From Symsagittifera roscoffensis (taxonomy: Eukaryota; Xenacoelomorpha; Acoela; Convolutidae), in the NCBI RefSeq assembly GCF_963678635.1, contig NC_087070.1, positions 8,094,539 through 8,158,538 of the forward strand: DNA of 64,000 nucleotides. Direction: 5' to 3'. Under the pieces are notes generated by a model, which saw nothing but the letters and a program-made list of their open reading frames with translations, was not told the DNA's origin and made no database searches. Below are positions 53,162 through 62,713 of this stretch, in pieces (the first letter of the stretch is position 1; every line of letters begins with the position of its first letter). The translations under genes and the position numbers were made by a program.

Positions 53162-53415
53162 CCCGCCCACATTTGCAGAGCTTGCAAATAAAGTATTGAA
53201 TAAAATAGTAAGGATACGGTAAAATACAAAGATAAGGGAACCAGTAGATAAGGGAACCAGAAATTGTTCTTTTTCATCTTCATCTTGGTTTGTCTATCGT
53301 TGAGCTGATTGTCTTAGTTGAATTGACGAGTCGTAGATTTGTTCATCTTTGTCGAGTTGATATGTTGAAGGCTGAGTTGCGTGATTATTTGGTTGGTTAG
53401 CTATTTGGAGCTTGG
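53162..53415. other. BEL 3' untranslated stretch
   Basis: Between the gag-pol stop and the 3' LTR. On the minus strand the last bases before the LTR are GCAAATGTGGGCGGG, a purine-rich tract that can serve as polypurine primer. Confidence 0.6.
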
Positions 53416-56400
53416 TTACTGCGAAACTGGGAAAACGCGGCTCAATTTGACCACAGGTCGAACTTTGAATCCAGTTGGCGTTTTCAGCTTCACTGAGCTG
53501 ACTATTCCATCTTGTCCAGGAAAGGTTTCCACCACTTTAGCAAGAGGCCACAGTCCACGAGGTGTAAAATCCTCCAACATCCAGACCATGTCGTCGGGTT
53601 GCAAATTGGAAGTCGCAGAAGTCCACTTTGATCGTTTCTGCTGACCTGGTAAGTACTCTCGAAGAAAGCGATTCCAGAAGTGATCTGCGAGTAGTTGGGA
53701 TGCTTTCCATGATTTTGACAGAGATAAATCCTTGTCCTTGAAGATACCAGGCGGTAAATTTGGAGTTCCACGACCAAGAAGGAAATGGTTGGGAGTGAGA
53801 GGCAGATCATCTTTGATGTCGTCAGACACATTGGTTAAAGGTCGTGAATTCATGGTTGATTCAATTTCGGTCGTGAAAGTAGCCAGTGTTTCATAGGAGA
53901 GTGTTCTTGATCCGATGACTTTGTACAGGGAAAGTTTAAATATCTGAACTAGTCGTTCCCAAGAACCACCAAAATGAGGGGCCGCAGGAGGGTTGAATTT
54001 CCATTCGAGTGATACGTCCAGCTGATTGATGCTTTCCACAAATTCTTTGTTCTTTTCCAAGTTGTCTAGACATTTCTTCAGCTCAGAATTGGAGCCCACA
54101 AAACTTGTCCCACAATCAGAAACCATTTTCGATGGTTTTCCTCGCCGGGCAAAAAAGCGTCTGATACAAAGAAGAGTGCTGTCTGTCGATAGTCCTAATG
54201 AGATTTCAAGATGCACAGCTCTGATCACTAAGCATGTGAACAGTAAAATATACGCTTGGTATTGTTTTCCTTGAAGGATGATGGGAAAAGGTCCAACGTA
54301 GTCCAATCCAGTCGTTGCAAAAGGAAAATGATTTTTTGATGGCAGTCGATCAATTGGAAGATCTGACATCTGAGGGTAGTCGACTTGTTGTTGCATTCTT
54401 CTGCAGGGTATACAACTGTGTATGATACTTTTCAGCATGACGTGGCAGCGAAGAATCCAGTAGTTTTCCTGTGCTATGGCCATTGCTTGTTCCTTTCCGC
54501 AGTGGGAATGTAGAACATGGATGTTAGCTAACAGCAGGCGAACATTGGGGTTTTCACCAGCGAGAATGATTGGATATCTAGCTGATAGCATGATAGGGGC
54601 ACGCGTGAGACGTCCACGAGAACGCAGGATACCGAAGTTGTCCACAAACGGTGCTAATGTTCGAAGTCTACTTTTGCCTTCAATTGGTTTTTCTTTTTTG
54701 ATGTCTGAAATTTCAGAGACAAAATCTGTCCTTTGGGCAGTTTTAATTATGAGAAAGTGCGATTTCGTTAGATGCAAGAGTTGAAGATCGACCTTCGACT
54801 GTTTGTTGATCTTCCGTTTGAGATTTTCTGCGAATAAGAAGCAGTATGCAACTGTCCGTATTAGTCTTTTCCAGTTGCTGAAGCGTTTGATGTCAAATAT
54901 AGGCTCAAATTTAGCCTCTAATGAAGTAACGAATACAGGAATGTTCTCAAGCCGAATGTTTTCCTGTGAAGGCCATTGAGAAGAATCGTTCAACAGAAAT
55001 TCCGGTCCTAGTAGCCACCGACAGCTTGAGGTCATTTCTAAAGCAATGTATCCTCTGGTACCGTCGTCAGCAGGATTTAGCAGAGTTGGAACGTGAAACC
55101 ACTGTTCAGGTTTAGAAACGTCTAAAATTTTCTGAAGCCGATTAGCGACGAAAATTTTGTGTCGTATTTCAGGTGTTCGCAGCCAATACAAAACAGTAGT
55201 ACTGTCAGACCAGAAATAAGTTTTTTCAACTTTGAGGTCAATTTCCTCTGAAACAAAGAGCGATAGTTGGGCAGCATATACTGCAGCTTGCAACTCGAGA
55301 TTGGGAATTGTAACACGTTTCATAGGAGCGACTCTTGTCTTTCCTATTATAAACTTCAAAGATGTGGAGCCGTCGCTGTAGACTATTCTTAGGTAGCAAA
55401 CAGCAGCGAGAGCGAATTCTGATGCATCACAAAACGTGTGAAGCTGGATTGAAGCAGGGTTTTCTTTATCAAAGAAGTTCCTTTGGAATGAAACAGTTTC
55501 GAAATTTTCCATTTCGTCTACCCAAAGTTTGAAATCGGGAAGTTTATCCGTGTCTAATGGAGTATCCCACTTAACACCTTGTGACCAAACAGATTGGAGA
55601 ACTTTTCGAATCCGAATTGTCAATGGAGCCACTATTCCGAGTGGGTCAAATAAAGAAGCGGTATACTTCAGGAGTTTCCGTTGCGTAGCAATGCCAATAC
55701 GTAGAATTTTTACAAACTTTTTGTTATCGATGAAGTAGCAGTCAGTGTTGGTATTCCAGTGAACACCGAGAACTCGTTGATGTTTAGGCGTTGGATCATT
55801 AGGGCTGACTAAAATATTTGGATCAATTGAATCCAGGAATGGTTTACTGTTTGAGTTCCACTCATTCAAGTTGAACCCACCTCGAGATAAAGATCCTCGT
55901 AGTTGTGTCATTTGTTGGAGGGCTTCTTCTACCGTTGACGAAGTGACATACAAATCATCCATGTAGATATTCCGTTGAATGATTTCAGAAGCCAGAGGAA
56001 AGTCGTTTTTACTGTCTGATGCACATCGTCGTACTGCGTAGCAAGCCACGCATGGTGAGTCTGTGGCACCGAAAATGTGTCGTGTATATTCGTGAGTTTC
56101 TAATTTACCATTTTCTTTCCAAAGGTATCTTAGAAAAGGTCTATCCTTTGGGCTGACTAGCACTTGCATAAACATAGCATCTATGTCAGCAGATATTGCT
56201 ATTTTATTTTGTCGAAAGCGAATTATGAGACCTGTTAAGTTGCACAAAAGATCGGGCCCTTTGAGCAAACTCGAGTTGAGGGATTTACCCTGAAAAATGC
56301 TGGAAGCATTTGAGACTCGTCTAACTTTGTCTGGTTTGTTGACATTTGTCACTGGATGATGCGGCAAATACCAAGATTTGATTGCAGTGTCGTGTTTTGC

Positions 56401-59037
56401 ATCTATTTTGGTGACAAAGCCTTTTTCTAAGTCAGTGATGACTGTTGCGCGGTATTTCTCCCTTAAATCAGGTTTACTTTTAAGGCGAAATTCGAGGCTG
56501 TTGAGTTGCTTTTCAGCTAGCCAACGGTTATTTGGAAGATCAGTATCCTCTTTCCAAAGAAGGTCAATTTGATAGTGACCATCTACTAAAGTACAAGAGT
56601 TTTCGAGAATATCGATTGCTCTTTTATCCGATTTGGAGTGCGAGCGTTTTAAAGAAGCGATGCCTGTGTTTTCTATTTTCATCCAGTTGAGAACTCTCTG
56701 GTATAATTTTTCATCTAAGTTATTGTGTGAATGAACTTGTGTGAAGTTCACCGGAACAGATGGAACGGAATTATATTGCGTTTTGTTCCGACCTGTGCAT
56801 GTCCATCCCAAAAGGGTTTCGATAGCCCAGGGAACATTCTTGGGGCCATAAACGGTATTTTTGATCTCATGATATTCTGGATTGTTGTTTCCGATGACTA
56901 GCGATATGCTATTGTCGTTTAAGTCCGGGTATTTAACATGCTTTAAATGTGGAAAATTGTTGCACATTGCGTTTAGTTGAAAAATATCAACTGGGGCCAA
57001 ATTATTTTCATCTACCGTGAGTACGTCATCGAGCGTCATTGGAGTCGATGTGCTTTTGTATGGTCTAATTTGTACATCCACAGATGTAACTTGAACTGAC
57101 TTGGTCTCATGATATCCAGATATGGGAAGTGAGTGCTTCTTGTTGACGTCCAAGCCTAGTTGAGTTGCCACTGAGTCCAGTAGTAGAGTTACGCAGCTAC
57201 CACTATCTAAGAAAGCGTAGGTACAAAGTGTTTTATCACCATTTGATAATTCGATTGGTACAAAAGCTGATTGACCTGATCTCTGACAAGCTATTGCGCG
57301 ATTCACTGCAGCTTTACTAGGGTTTTTTCCATAAGTATCAGAAGGATCGTGGAGTAGAGTGTGGTGTTTTTTACCACAATTATCGGTTCGACAGAGCGAT
57401 TTCGAATTGCAGTCAGTAAACCTATGATTCCCTAGACAGTTAAAGCATAAGTGCATTTTTCGGGCATGCTCTTTTCGTTGCTTAGGGTCTAAAGCTTTGA
57501 AGTGCTCGCATTTGTAGAGAGGTCCACAGGTGTCTCCACTAGGACAAGCATTCGAGTTTACATTATTCTGAGCACGAGAGTTTTGTTGATCTCCCTGATG
57601 GTTAAAGCGCTGATTTTGATTTCCTACACCATTTGTAGTAAAACCATTGAAACGGGAACCACTAGGGTGTTTAGCGTTTCCAGAAGAATTGTTAAAATTG
57701 TTATTGTTTTGGTTTCGGAAACCTGTCGGAGGCATGTCGCGACACGCCTGTGCGTACCGTTGAAACCATTGTGCTAGATGTCTCAAGGAGGGTTGATCGT
57801 AGTCTTTGTCGATGACGAAGCGATTCCATTCTAATCTCACAGGGTCGGGAAGCTTTGCCAGAGCAGTGTTCAAGTTTGTTGTAGAACAAATATCGTGAAC
57901 AAAACCAAGTTGCTCAAAAGTGTCCACTAAAGTTAGGAGAAAAGCAGAAAACTGCATGTATGATTCTGGTTGAGCCAGATTTGGAGGTTTGAAATTTGCA
58001 AGACGTTGCAAAAAAGAGTTGACAATTCTATTGGTATTGCCAAAGTTTTCACGAAGACGTTGTAGTGCTAGTTCGTATGTGTCGCCGTTTGCACCATAAC
58101 CAGCTATCATTAGTTTAGCTGGACCAGTTACCAATGATTGAAGATGGATCATCTTTTCAGTTGGAGACATATTAGAATTATGAATCGATGATACGAATAC
58201 ACCATACCAGTGCAACCAATAGTTGGGATTGCCATTGAAAATTGTAGGCTTCAGTTTTGGCACTGATCGACTGAATGTAGTAGAAGTGTCGCTTGAATTA
58301 GTTGCCAAAGCTCGATTGTTGTTGTTAGGAGGGTTTGCAGCACTAGCTTGTTGTGAGCTGTGGTTAGGAACATCACTAGCAAATGGATTTGAAAATGATT
58401 GGTCGCCTTGAAATGGCGCCGAAAGGTTGTCGTCAGCGGCAGCTGTTCTTGCATTGCCTTGAGTATTGTTGCTCATGGTTATAAGGTTGTTGTTTGGTAT
58501 ATCCATTATGTTTGCAGTCGGCATGGAGGTTGCGGTTTCCTGTGAGAAAATTGAAGTAGCATTTTCTTGAGCGCTGTTATTTGGAATTGTAGAAGTAGCA
58601 GGATTTGATACTTGTTTTTTCAAATATTTTTTCACTTTCATTGAAAATACTCGGATTTTCTGTTTCAACTGTACTGTCCAGTGAGAATGTTCTTCAAAAT
58701 CGTGTTCAGAACCAGCCTGTAACATTTGATCGTTCAGGGTATCAAGTTTTTGTTGGAATTGAGACAATTCAGTGAACGTTTCATTGATGAGTTCAAGATC
58801 ATCTTCTTCCTCGTAGATGTTGTTTTCGAGCATGTCGATCAAAGTATTGATCTCCATTTCGTGATGACGTCGAAGCGAAACCAGTTTTCGAACGCCAGTC
58901 TCTTGAACGTTTTGATTGGTATCTTGCGTTTGGGTACCATTTTGTTCCGAAGGATCGCTGTCATTGTTTTGCGTCGTTTTATTTCTACCGGATGGGGCCA
59001 TACCTTGAACCAGGAGACGTAAACCAATACCTACCAA
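53416..59037 (-). CDS. BEL/Pao gag-pol polyprotein
   Basis: 1873 residues in one frame. A glutamine- and asparagine-rich gag start is followed by a DUF1759-like capsid segment (about residues 255-345, FNGNPNYWLHWYGVF). Next come zinc-binding CFNCLGNHRFTDC and CRTDNCGKKHH (about 530-555), an aspartic protease FLDSGSCVTLL (about 607) and RT with ISADIDAMFMQVLVSPKDRP (about 950) and NIYMDDLYVTS (about 1025). RNase H has FCDASEFALAAV and YFWSDSTTVLYWL (about 1200-1285). The integrase H2C2 block is HSHCGKEQA...CIPCRR (about 1508-1545); its core has LDYVGPF, VSDCGTSF and SWERLV (about 1580, 1640, 1692). A DUF5641-like end has LWPLAKVVETFPGQDG. No separate envelope-like ORF was seen. The second ATG at residue 13 (MAPSGRNK) could be the true start. 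Confidence 0.95.
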   Translation of the reverse strand: MVGIGLRLLVQGMAPSGRNKTTQNNDSDPSEQNGTQTQDTNQNVQETGVRKLVSLRRHHEMEINTLIDMLENNIYEEEDDLELINETFTELSQFQQKLDTLNDQMLQAGSEHDFEEHSHWTVQLKQKIRVFSMKVKKYLKKQVSNPATSTIPNNSAQENATSIFSQETATSMPTANIMDIPNNNLITMSNNTQGNARTAAADDNLSAPFQGDQSFSNPFASDVPNHSSQQASAANPPNNNNRALATNSSDTSTTFSRSVPKLKPTIFNGNPNYWLHWYGVFVSSIHNSNMSPTEKMIHLQSLVTGPAKLMIAGYGANGDTYELALQRLRENFGNTNRIVNSFLQRLANFKPPNLAQPESYMQFSAFLLTLVDTFEQLGFVHDICSTTNLNTALAKLPDPVRLEWNRFVIDKDYDQPSLRHLAQWFQRYAQACRDMPPTGFRNQNNNNFNNSSGNAKHPSGSRFNGFTTNGVGNQNQRFNHQGDQQNSRAQNNVNSNACPSGDTCGPLYKCEHFKALDPKQRKEHARKMHLCFNCLGNHRFTDCNSKSLCRTDNCGKKHHTLLHDPSDTYGKNPSKAAVNRAIACQRSGQSAFVPIELSNGDKTLCTYAFLDSGSCVTLLLDSVATQLGLDVNKKHSLPISGYHETKSVQVTSVDVQIRPYKSTSTPMTLDDVLTVDENNLAPVDIFQLNAMCNNFPHLKHVKYPDLNDNSISLVIGNNNPEYHEIKNTVYGPKNVPWAIETLLGWTCTGRNKTQYNSVPSVPVNFTQVHSHNNLDEKLYQRVLNWMKIENTGIASLKRSHSKSDKRAIDILENSCTLVDGHYQIDLLWKEDTDLPNNRWLAEKQLNSLEFRLKSKPDLREKYRATVITDLEKGFVTKIDAKHDTAIKSWYLPHHPVTNVNKPDKVRRVSNASSIFQGKSLNSSLLKGPDLLCNLTGLIIRFRQNKIAISADIDAMFMQVLVSPKDRPFLRYLWKENGKLETHEYTRHIFGATDSPCVACYAVRRCASDSKNDFPLASEIIQRNIYMDDLYVTSSTVEEALQQMTQLRGSLSRGGFNLNEWNSNSKPFLDSIDPNILVSPNDPTPKHQRVLGVHWNTNTDCYFIDNKKFVKILRIGIATQRKLLKYTASLFDPLGIVAPLTIRIRKVLQSVWSQGVKWDTPLDTDKLPDFKLWVDEMENFETVSFQRNFFDKENPASIQLHTFCDASEFALAAVCYLRIVYSDGSTSLKFIIGKTRVAPMKRVTIPNLELQAAVYAAQLSLFVSEEIDLKVEKTYFWSDSTTVLYWLRTPEIRHKIFVANRLQKILDVSKPEQWFHVPTLLNPADDGTRGYIALEMTSSCRWLLGPEFLLNDSSQWPSQENIRLENIPVFVTSLEAKFEPIFDIKRFSNWKRLIRTVAYCFLFAENLKRKINKQSKVDLQLLHLTKSHFLIIKTAQRTDFVSEISDIKKEKPIEGKSRLRTLAPFVDNFGILRSRGRLTRAPIMLSARYPIILAGENPNVRLLLANIHVLHSHCGKEQAMAIAQENYWILRCHVMLKSIIHSCIPCRRMQQQVDYPQMSDLPIDRLPSKNHFPFATTGLDYVGPFPIILQGKQYQAYILLFTCLVIRAVHLEISLGLSTDSTLLCIRRFFARRGKPSKMVSDCGTSFVGSNSELKKCLDNLEKNKEFVESINQLDVSLEWKFNPPAAPHFGGSWERLVQIFKLSLYKVIGSRTLSYETLATFTTEIESTMNSRPLTNVSDDIKDDLPLTPNHFLLGRGTPNLPPGIFKDKDLSLSKSWKASQLLADHFWNRFLREYLPGQQKRSKWTSATSNLQPDDMVWMLEDFTPRGLWPLAKVVETFPGQDGIVSSVKLKTPTGFKVRPVVKLSRVFPVSQ

Positions 59038-59339
59038 CTTATACCAGTATATGAATTTACCTTTACCAACCTACCAACTTATACCGAATACCACCGATGC
59101 TCGTAAGAAGGAGCGAAATAATGGATAAAGTTTAACCAATTACCACTGTACCTTACCACTTGTACCTACCTCCGAGGGAAAATTGAGCGGTCGTCCAAAG
59201 TGTCCTCGGTATTAACAATTAACTGCGATTTTAAAGCTAGTCCAAGAACCTACCTGGTCCTACCAGCCTACCGACCCTACCTACCTACCAATTACCAGTA
59301 TAAACGGCAAAAAAAACCGGGTGCAAAGATTAGCACCAA

Positions 59340-59550
59340 TGAGTGTTGACCTCCCAGAGGACAACTGAGGATGACGTATTTACCTACCTACCTGTCGCTA
59401 TTTAGCAGACGACCGAATTGTGATTGCTGACCTCCCAGAGGACAACTAAAGTTGATGTACCTGTTTACCTACCTGTCCTAATACCGTAGATTTATCCCTG
59501 TGCAATAAAATTTGCACTTATACCAGTTGACCTCCCAGAGGACAACTTGC
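59340..59550 (-). repeat. Three copies of a 20-bp motif in the BEL leader
   Basis: TGACCTCCCAGAGGACAACT occurs exactly at 59347, 59428 and 59528, 81 and 100 bases apart. Its core CCTCCCAGAGG is nearly self-complementary. It lies in the leader RNA between the LTR and gag. Confidence 0.9.
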
Positions 59551-59599
59551 CTTTATCGCTGTAGCGTAGCGAATGAGACGAACTAGAGTTGTTCGAAGC

Positions 59600-60412
59600 A
59601 GTTGATGAGCTAAACGAAGCTCGAATGTAGCCACGAACCCAGTGAGGCTCGAAGCAGCAGAGGAAATGAGCTCAGGTAAAGCTCGACAGGAAGCAGCCAA
59701 GAACCGAGAGGCTCAAAGCAGAAAATAAGGTGAGCTAAGACGAAGCTCGAATGTAGCCACGAACCCAGTGAGGCTCGAAGCAGCAGAGGAATGAGCTCAG
59801 GTAAAGCTCGACAGGAAGCAGCCAAGAACCGAGAGGCTCAAAGCAGAAAATAAGGTGAGCTAAGACGAAGCTCGAATGTAGCCACGAACCCAGTGAGGCT
59901 CGAAGCAGCAGAGGAAATGAGCTCAGGTAAAGCTCGACAGGAAGCAGCCAAGAACCGAGAGGCTCAAAGCAGAAAATAAGGTGAGCTAAGACGAAGCTGG
60001 AATGTAGCCACGAACCCAGTGAGGCTCGAAGCAGCAGAGGAAATGAGCTCAGGTAAAGCTCGACAGGAAGCAGCCAAGAACCGAGAGGCTCAAAGCAGAA
60101 AATAAGGTGAGCTAAGACGAAGCTCGAATGTAGCCACGAACCCAGTGAGGCTCGAAGCAGCAGAGGAAATGAGCTCAGGTAAAGCTCGACAGGAAGCAGC
60201 CAAGAACCGAGAGGCTCAAAGGAGAAAATAAGGTGAGCTAAGACGAAGCTCGAATGTAGCCACGAACCCAGTGAGGCTCGAAGCAGCAGAGGAAATGAGC
60301 TCAGGTAAAGCTCGACAGGAAGTAGCCAAGAACCGAGAGGCTCAAAGCAGAAAATAAGGTGAGCTAAGACGAAGCTCGAATGTAGCCACGAACCCAGTGA
60401 GGCTCGAAGCAA
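59600..60412 (-). repeat. 126-bp tandem repeat array in the BEL leader, about six and a half copies
   Basis: The word GTAGCCACGAACCC recurs at 59627, 59753, 59878, 60004, 60130, 60256 and 60382, with 125-126-base spacing. Copies are almost identical. Because 126 is a multiple of three, an accidental 225-codon open frame runs through the array on the minus strand. Confidence 0.95.
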
Positions 60413-60419
60413 GCGGAAT

Positions 60420-60860
60420 AAGTGAGCTCAGATAAAGCTCAAACAAATGTCATGTCGAAGAACAATGACGAAAATTGAGAGTCCAAAAAGAACTCGAATC
60501 AGGTAACCAAGGAGTCGGGCAATAAGAAAGCAAAAGTGTCAGAAAACACTTGAAGGAAGGAAGCAATGAAGGAAGCAAAGGGCCAAGAAAGGCTCGGAAG
60601 GAATATACAAGGCGTCAGATAAGACTCGGAAGGAATGAATGAATGAGTAGGGAAAGACTCGGAAACGAACAACAAATGGGTCGAGAAAGACTCGGAAAGG
60701 AATGAAACATTGAGTCAGAAAAGACTCGGAAAGGAACGCAAAAGGCAATAAAGACTCTGAACGGAATGAAAAATGAGTCGGGAAAACTGAAGTTTTTTCA
60801 TAAATGAGTCACAAAAGACTCGGAATAGCAAAGCAACAAAAAACGAATTGAAAGGGGAAA
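60420..60860 (-). repeat. Degenerate GACTCGGAAAGGAATGA-type repeat in the BEL leader
   Basis: Variants of GAGTCGGGAAAGACTCGGAA recur every 30-50 bases. They are related in style, not in sequence, to the 126-bp array. Confidence 0.75.
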
Positions 60861-61154
60861 ATTGATGAAAATAACTTAATACATTATTCAAAGTAAATGA
60901 AGCTATGAACAATTGAAACGTTTAAAGTTTACATGGGTTAGAAATCAAGAGCAATAATTGATCTTTTTTTTTTTTAAATGTAAATCAAATAAACTGCGAT
61001 TAACTGTAAATAAATGAAATAATATTGTAATGGGGAAGTATTATAACAAGATATAATAAACCGCAGACGTAAAAACTGGGGAGGAAAAACAGTAACTAAC
61101 CATAAATTTTTGGTTGTGGGAGAATAAAAAACACAGTGTAACGAGCTAATCAAA

Positions 61155-61172
61155 ACTTTTTCGGGGCGCCAA
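61155..61172 (-). promoter_or_regulatory. BEL primer binding site
   Basis: The minus strand reads TGGCGCCCCGAAAAAGTT one base after the 5' LTR, the position and TGG start of a tRNA-primed site. Confidence 0.85.
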
Positions 61173-61608
61173 TATAGAAATTGGATAAATTACCTGAGGA
61201 GAGTAATACACCAATTGTTAGTAAGGGTAGTTTTAAGGGTTGAGTCAAAGGAGTTCCATGCAGTTGGGCATCAGTTGAGTAAGTACATGAAAAATAATAC
61301 AATAGTAAATCAGGGATAAAACTAAGGTAAATATAATATCATAAATAGGGATATTATATTACATGGTACGGGGAATACTAAAAGGCGAACGTTAGAAAAG
61401 GTGAACTGTTAATAAGGGGGTTATTCAGAAAAGTTGATATTAATCCCGAGTTTTCGTATAAATTGAAACATTGTTTTACCTGAAAGTTTGTCATTTCCTT
61501 GTAAGTCATGCTGTTTTTGAAAAGTTGAGAGAAACGAGTGAGACAGCTTGGCTGTAATGTCAAAAGTCAAGTTGAGAGAAAGGTGACCTTAATTGTTTAC
61601 AATTAACA
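61173..61608 (-). repeat. BEL 5' LTR
   Basis: 436 bp, apparently identical to 52726-53161. Confidence 0.95.
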
Positions 61609-61613
61609 GTTAT

Positions 61614-61911
61614 ATTAGGCTTGTATTGTCAGTTTCCAAAAAAAAAGAAATAATCGATTACATTTTATTAAAAATGGGTTGTAATCTTCATGATTAACAA
61701 AGAAATAAAGTCCATAATAGTCTGATTTAAAAAAATAGTTTCAAAATTTTGCAGTGTTCTCACAAATTGAGAGTTTGCTTTTGGCTTAACAAATGATTTA
61801 CTTTACAGCTTTTCTTGCTTAATTTTTTAATTTCTCAATTGCTGACATTTTTGCGAACAGAACACCCCCCCCTTCTCTCTCCCTCTCCTGTGGGGGCTGG
61901 TTATTAACGTA
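61614..61911. other. AT-rich DNA beside the BEL element
   Basis: Nothing recognisable. Confidence 0.5.
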
Positions 61912-62039
61912 ACGCCCAGCCATGTTCAACCCCTACGGCACTCCCAATATCTTATTCCACACTCCAGTTTACCCCCTCCCCTACGTTAACCAGCTCACCC
62001 ACGAGGGGGAGGGGAAAATCTTGGAAAGGGGGGGGGGGG
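61912..62039 (+). CDS. Weak candidate plus-strand exon
   Basis: After AACGCCCAG the frame reads ATG then MFNPYGTPNILFHTPVYPLP, continuing YVNQLTHEGEGKILERGGG to a G-run followed by GTAAAT. It is GC-richer than its flanks and proline-rich. The G-run makes the donor unreliable, and no partner exon is visible. It may be chance. Confidence 0.2.
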
Positions 62040-62284
62040 TAAATTGAAATTGAGCGAAAAAACATTAACATGAGATGGGGTGAGGAAGGGTGTGCATGTG
62101 TGCGGGGTGTGATGGGGGCTTCACTGTGATGAATCAGTTCGTTCGGGTTCTAGTTTTGCAGAACGCTGTAAGAAAATAGAGTAAAAACTTACTACTCGCA
62201 AAAAATAACAAAATTTCATGGTTTTTATGATAATAAATTGACTATTTTGAAACCAAAAATGAAACATATTCTAATATTATGGAT

Positions 62285-62705
62285 CAGGGGGGCGGATCTA
62301 GGATTTTCTCGAGGGGGGCGGATTTTCAAAAAATTTCGAAACTTTTGTCCACCTTTTTTTCAGGTCGAGCAAAGTGAATTACCAAAGCAGTGAAAAGACC
62401 CTGTTTTGATTTCAAAAATTTGAGCGCCGCAGGCAAAAATTTGAAAAACAGGCCAAAACAGGGCGTGTTTAGGCACGTTTTGGAAAAACTTATACCAAAA
62501 ATCGTGTTTTTTCGGCGCGCGCTCCCCCCTAAAAATTAGAAAATTAATATATGTTGGCGCCAAAGGAAAGCTTAGAACAATTTTATGATCGGTCGGCCAA
62601 AAATGAATTTCCTAAAAAGTACCAAAGGGGTGACCCTTTGGGTCGGCAGGGGGTCGAATCTCTGGGAGAGGGAGTCCGCCCCCCCCCCCCCTAAATCCGC
62701 CCCTG
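62285..62705 (-). mobile_element. hAT-type MITE, copy 4
   Basis: The left end CAGGGGGGCGGATCTAGG and right end CCCTAAATCCGCCCCTG are the family ends in reverse orientation. Inner words GGCGCGCGCTCCCCCC and TTGGCGCCAAAGG match copy 1. Flanks TTATGGAT and TAATGGTT agree at six of eight bases. Confidence 0.75.
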
Positions 62706-62713
62706 TAATGGTT

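Larger units (their letters stand above)
52726..61608 (-). mobile_element. BEL/Pao LTR retrotransposon, looks whole and young
   Basis: 8883 bp, flanked by the perfect 5-bp duplication GTTAT (52721-52725 and 61609-61613). Two 436-bp LTRs look identical by eye. A primer binding site TGGCGCCCCGAAAAAGTT follows the 5' LTR on the minus strand. A 2.1-kb repeat-rich leader precedes a single 1873-codon gag-pol ORF that appears intact. Identical LTRs plus an open frame imply a very recent insertion. Confidence 0.96.

Noticed and set aside
59735-60412. 225-codon minus-strand open frame
   Set aside because: It is produced by a 126-bp tandem array whose length is a multiple of three; the protein is a repeated low-complexity text with no family signal.
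59600-60412. CRISPR-like array
   Set aside because: The units are contiguous 126-bp copies without unique spacers, in a eukaryotic retrotransposon leader.
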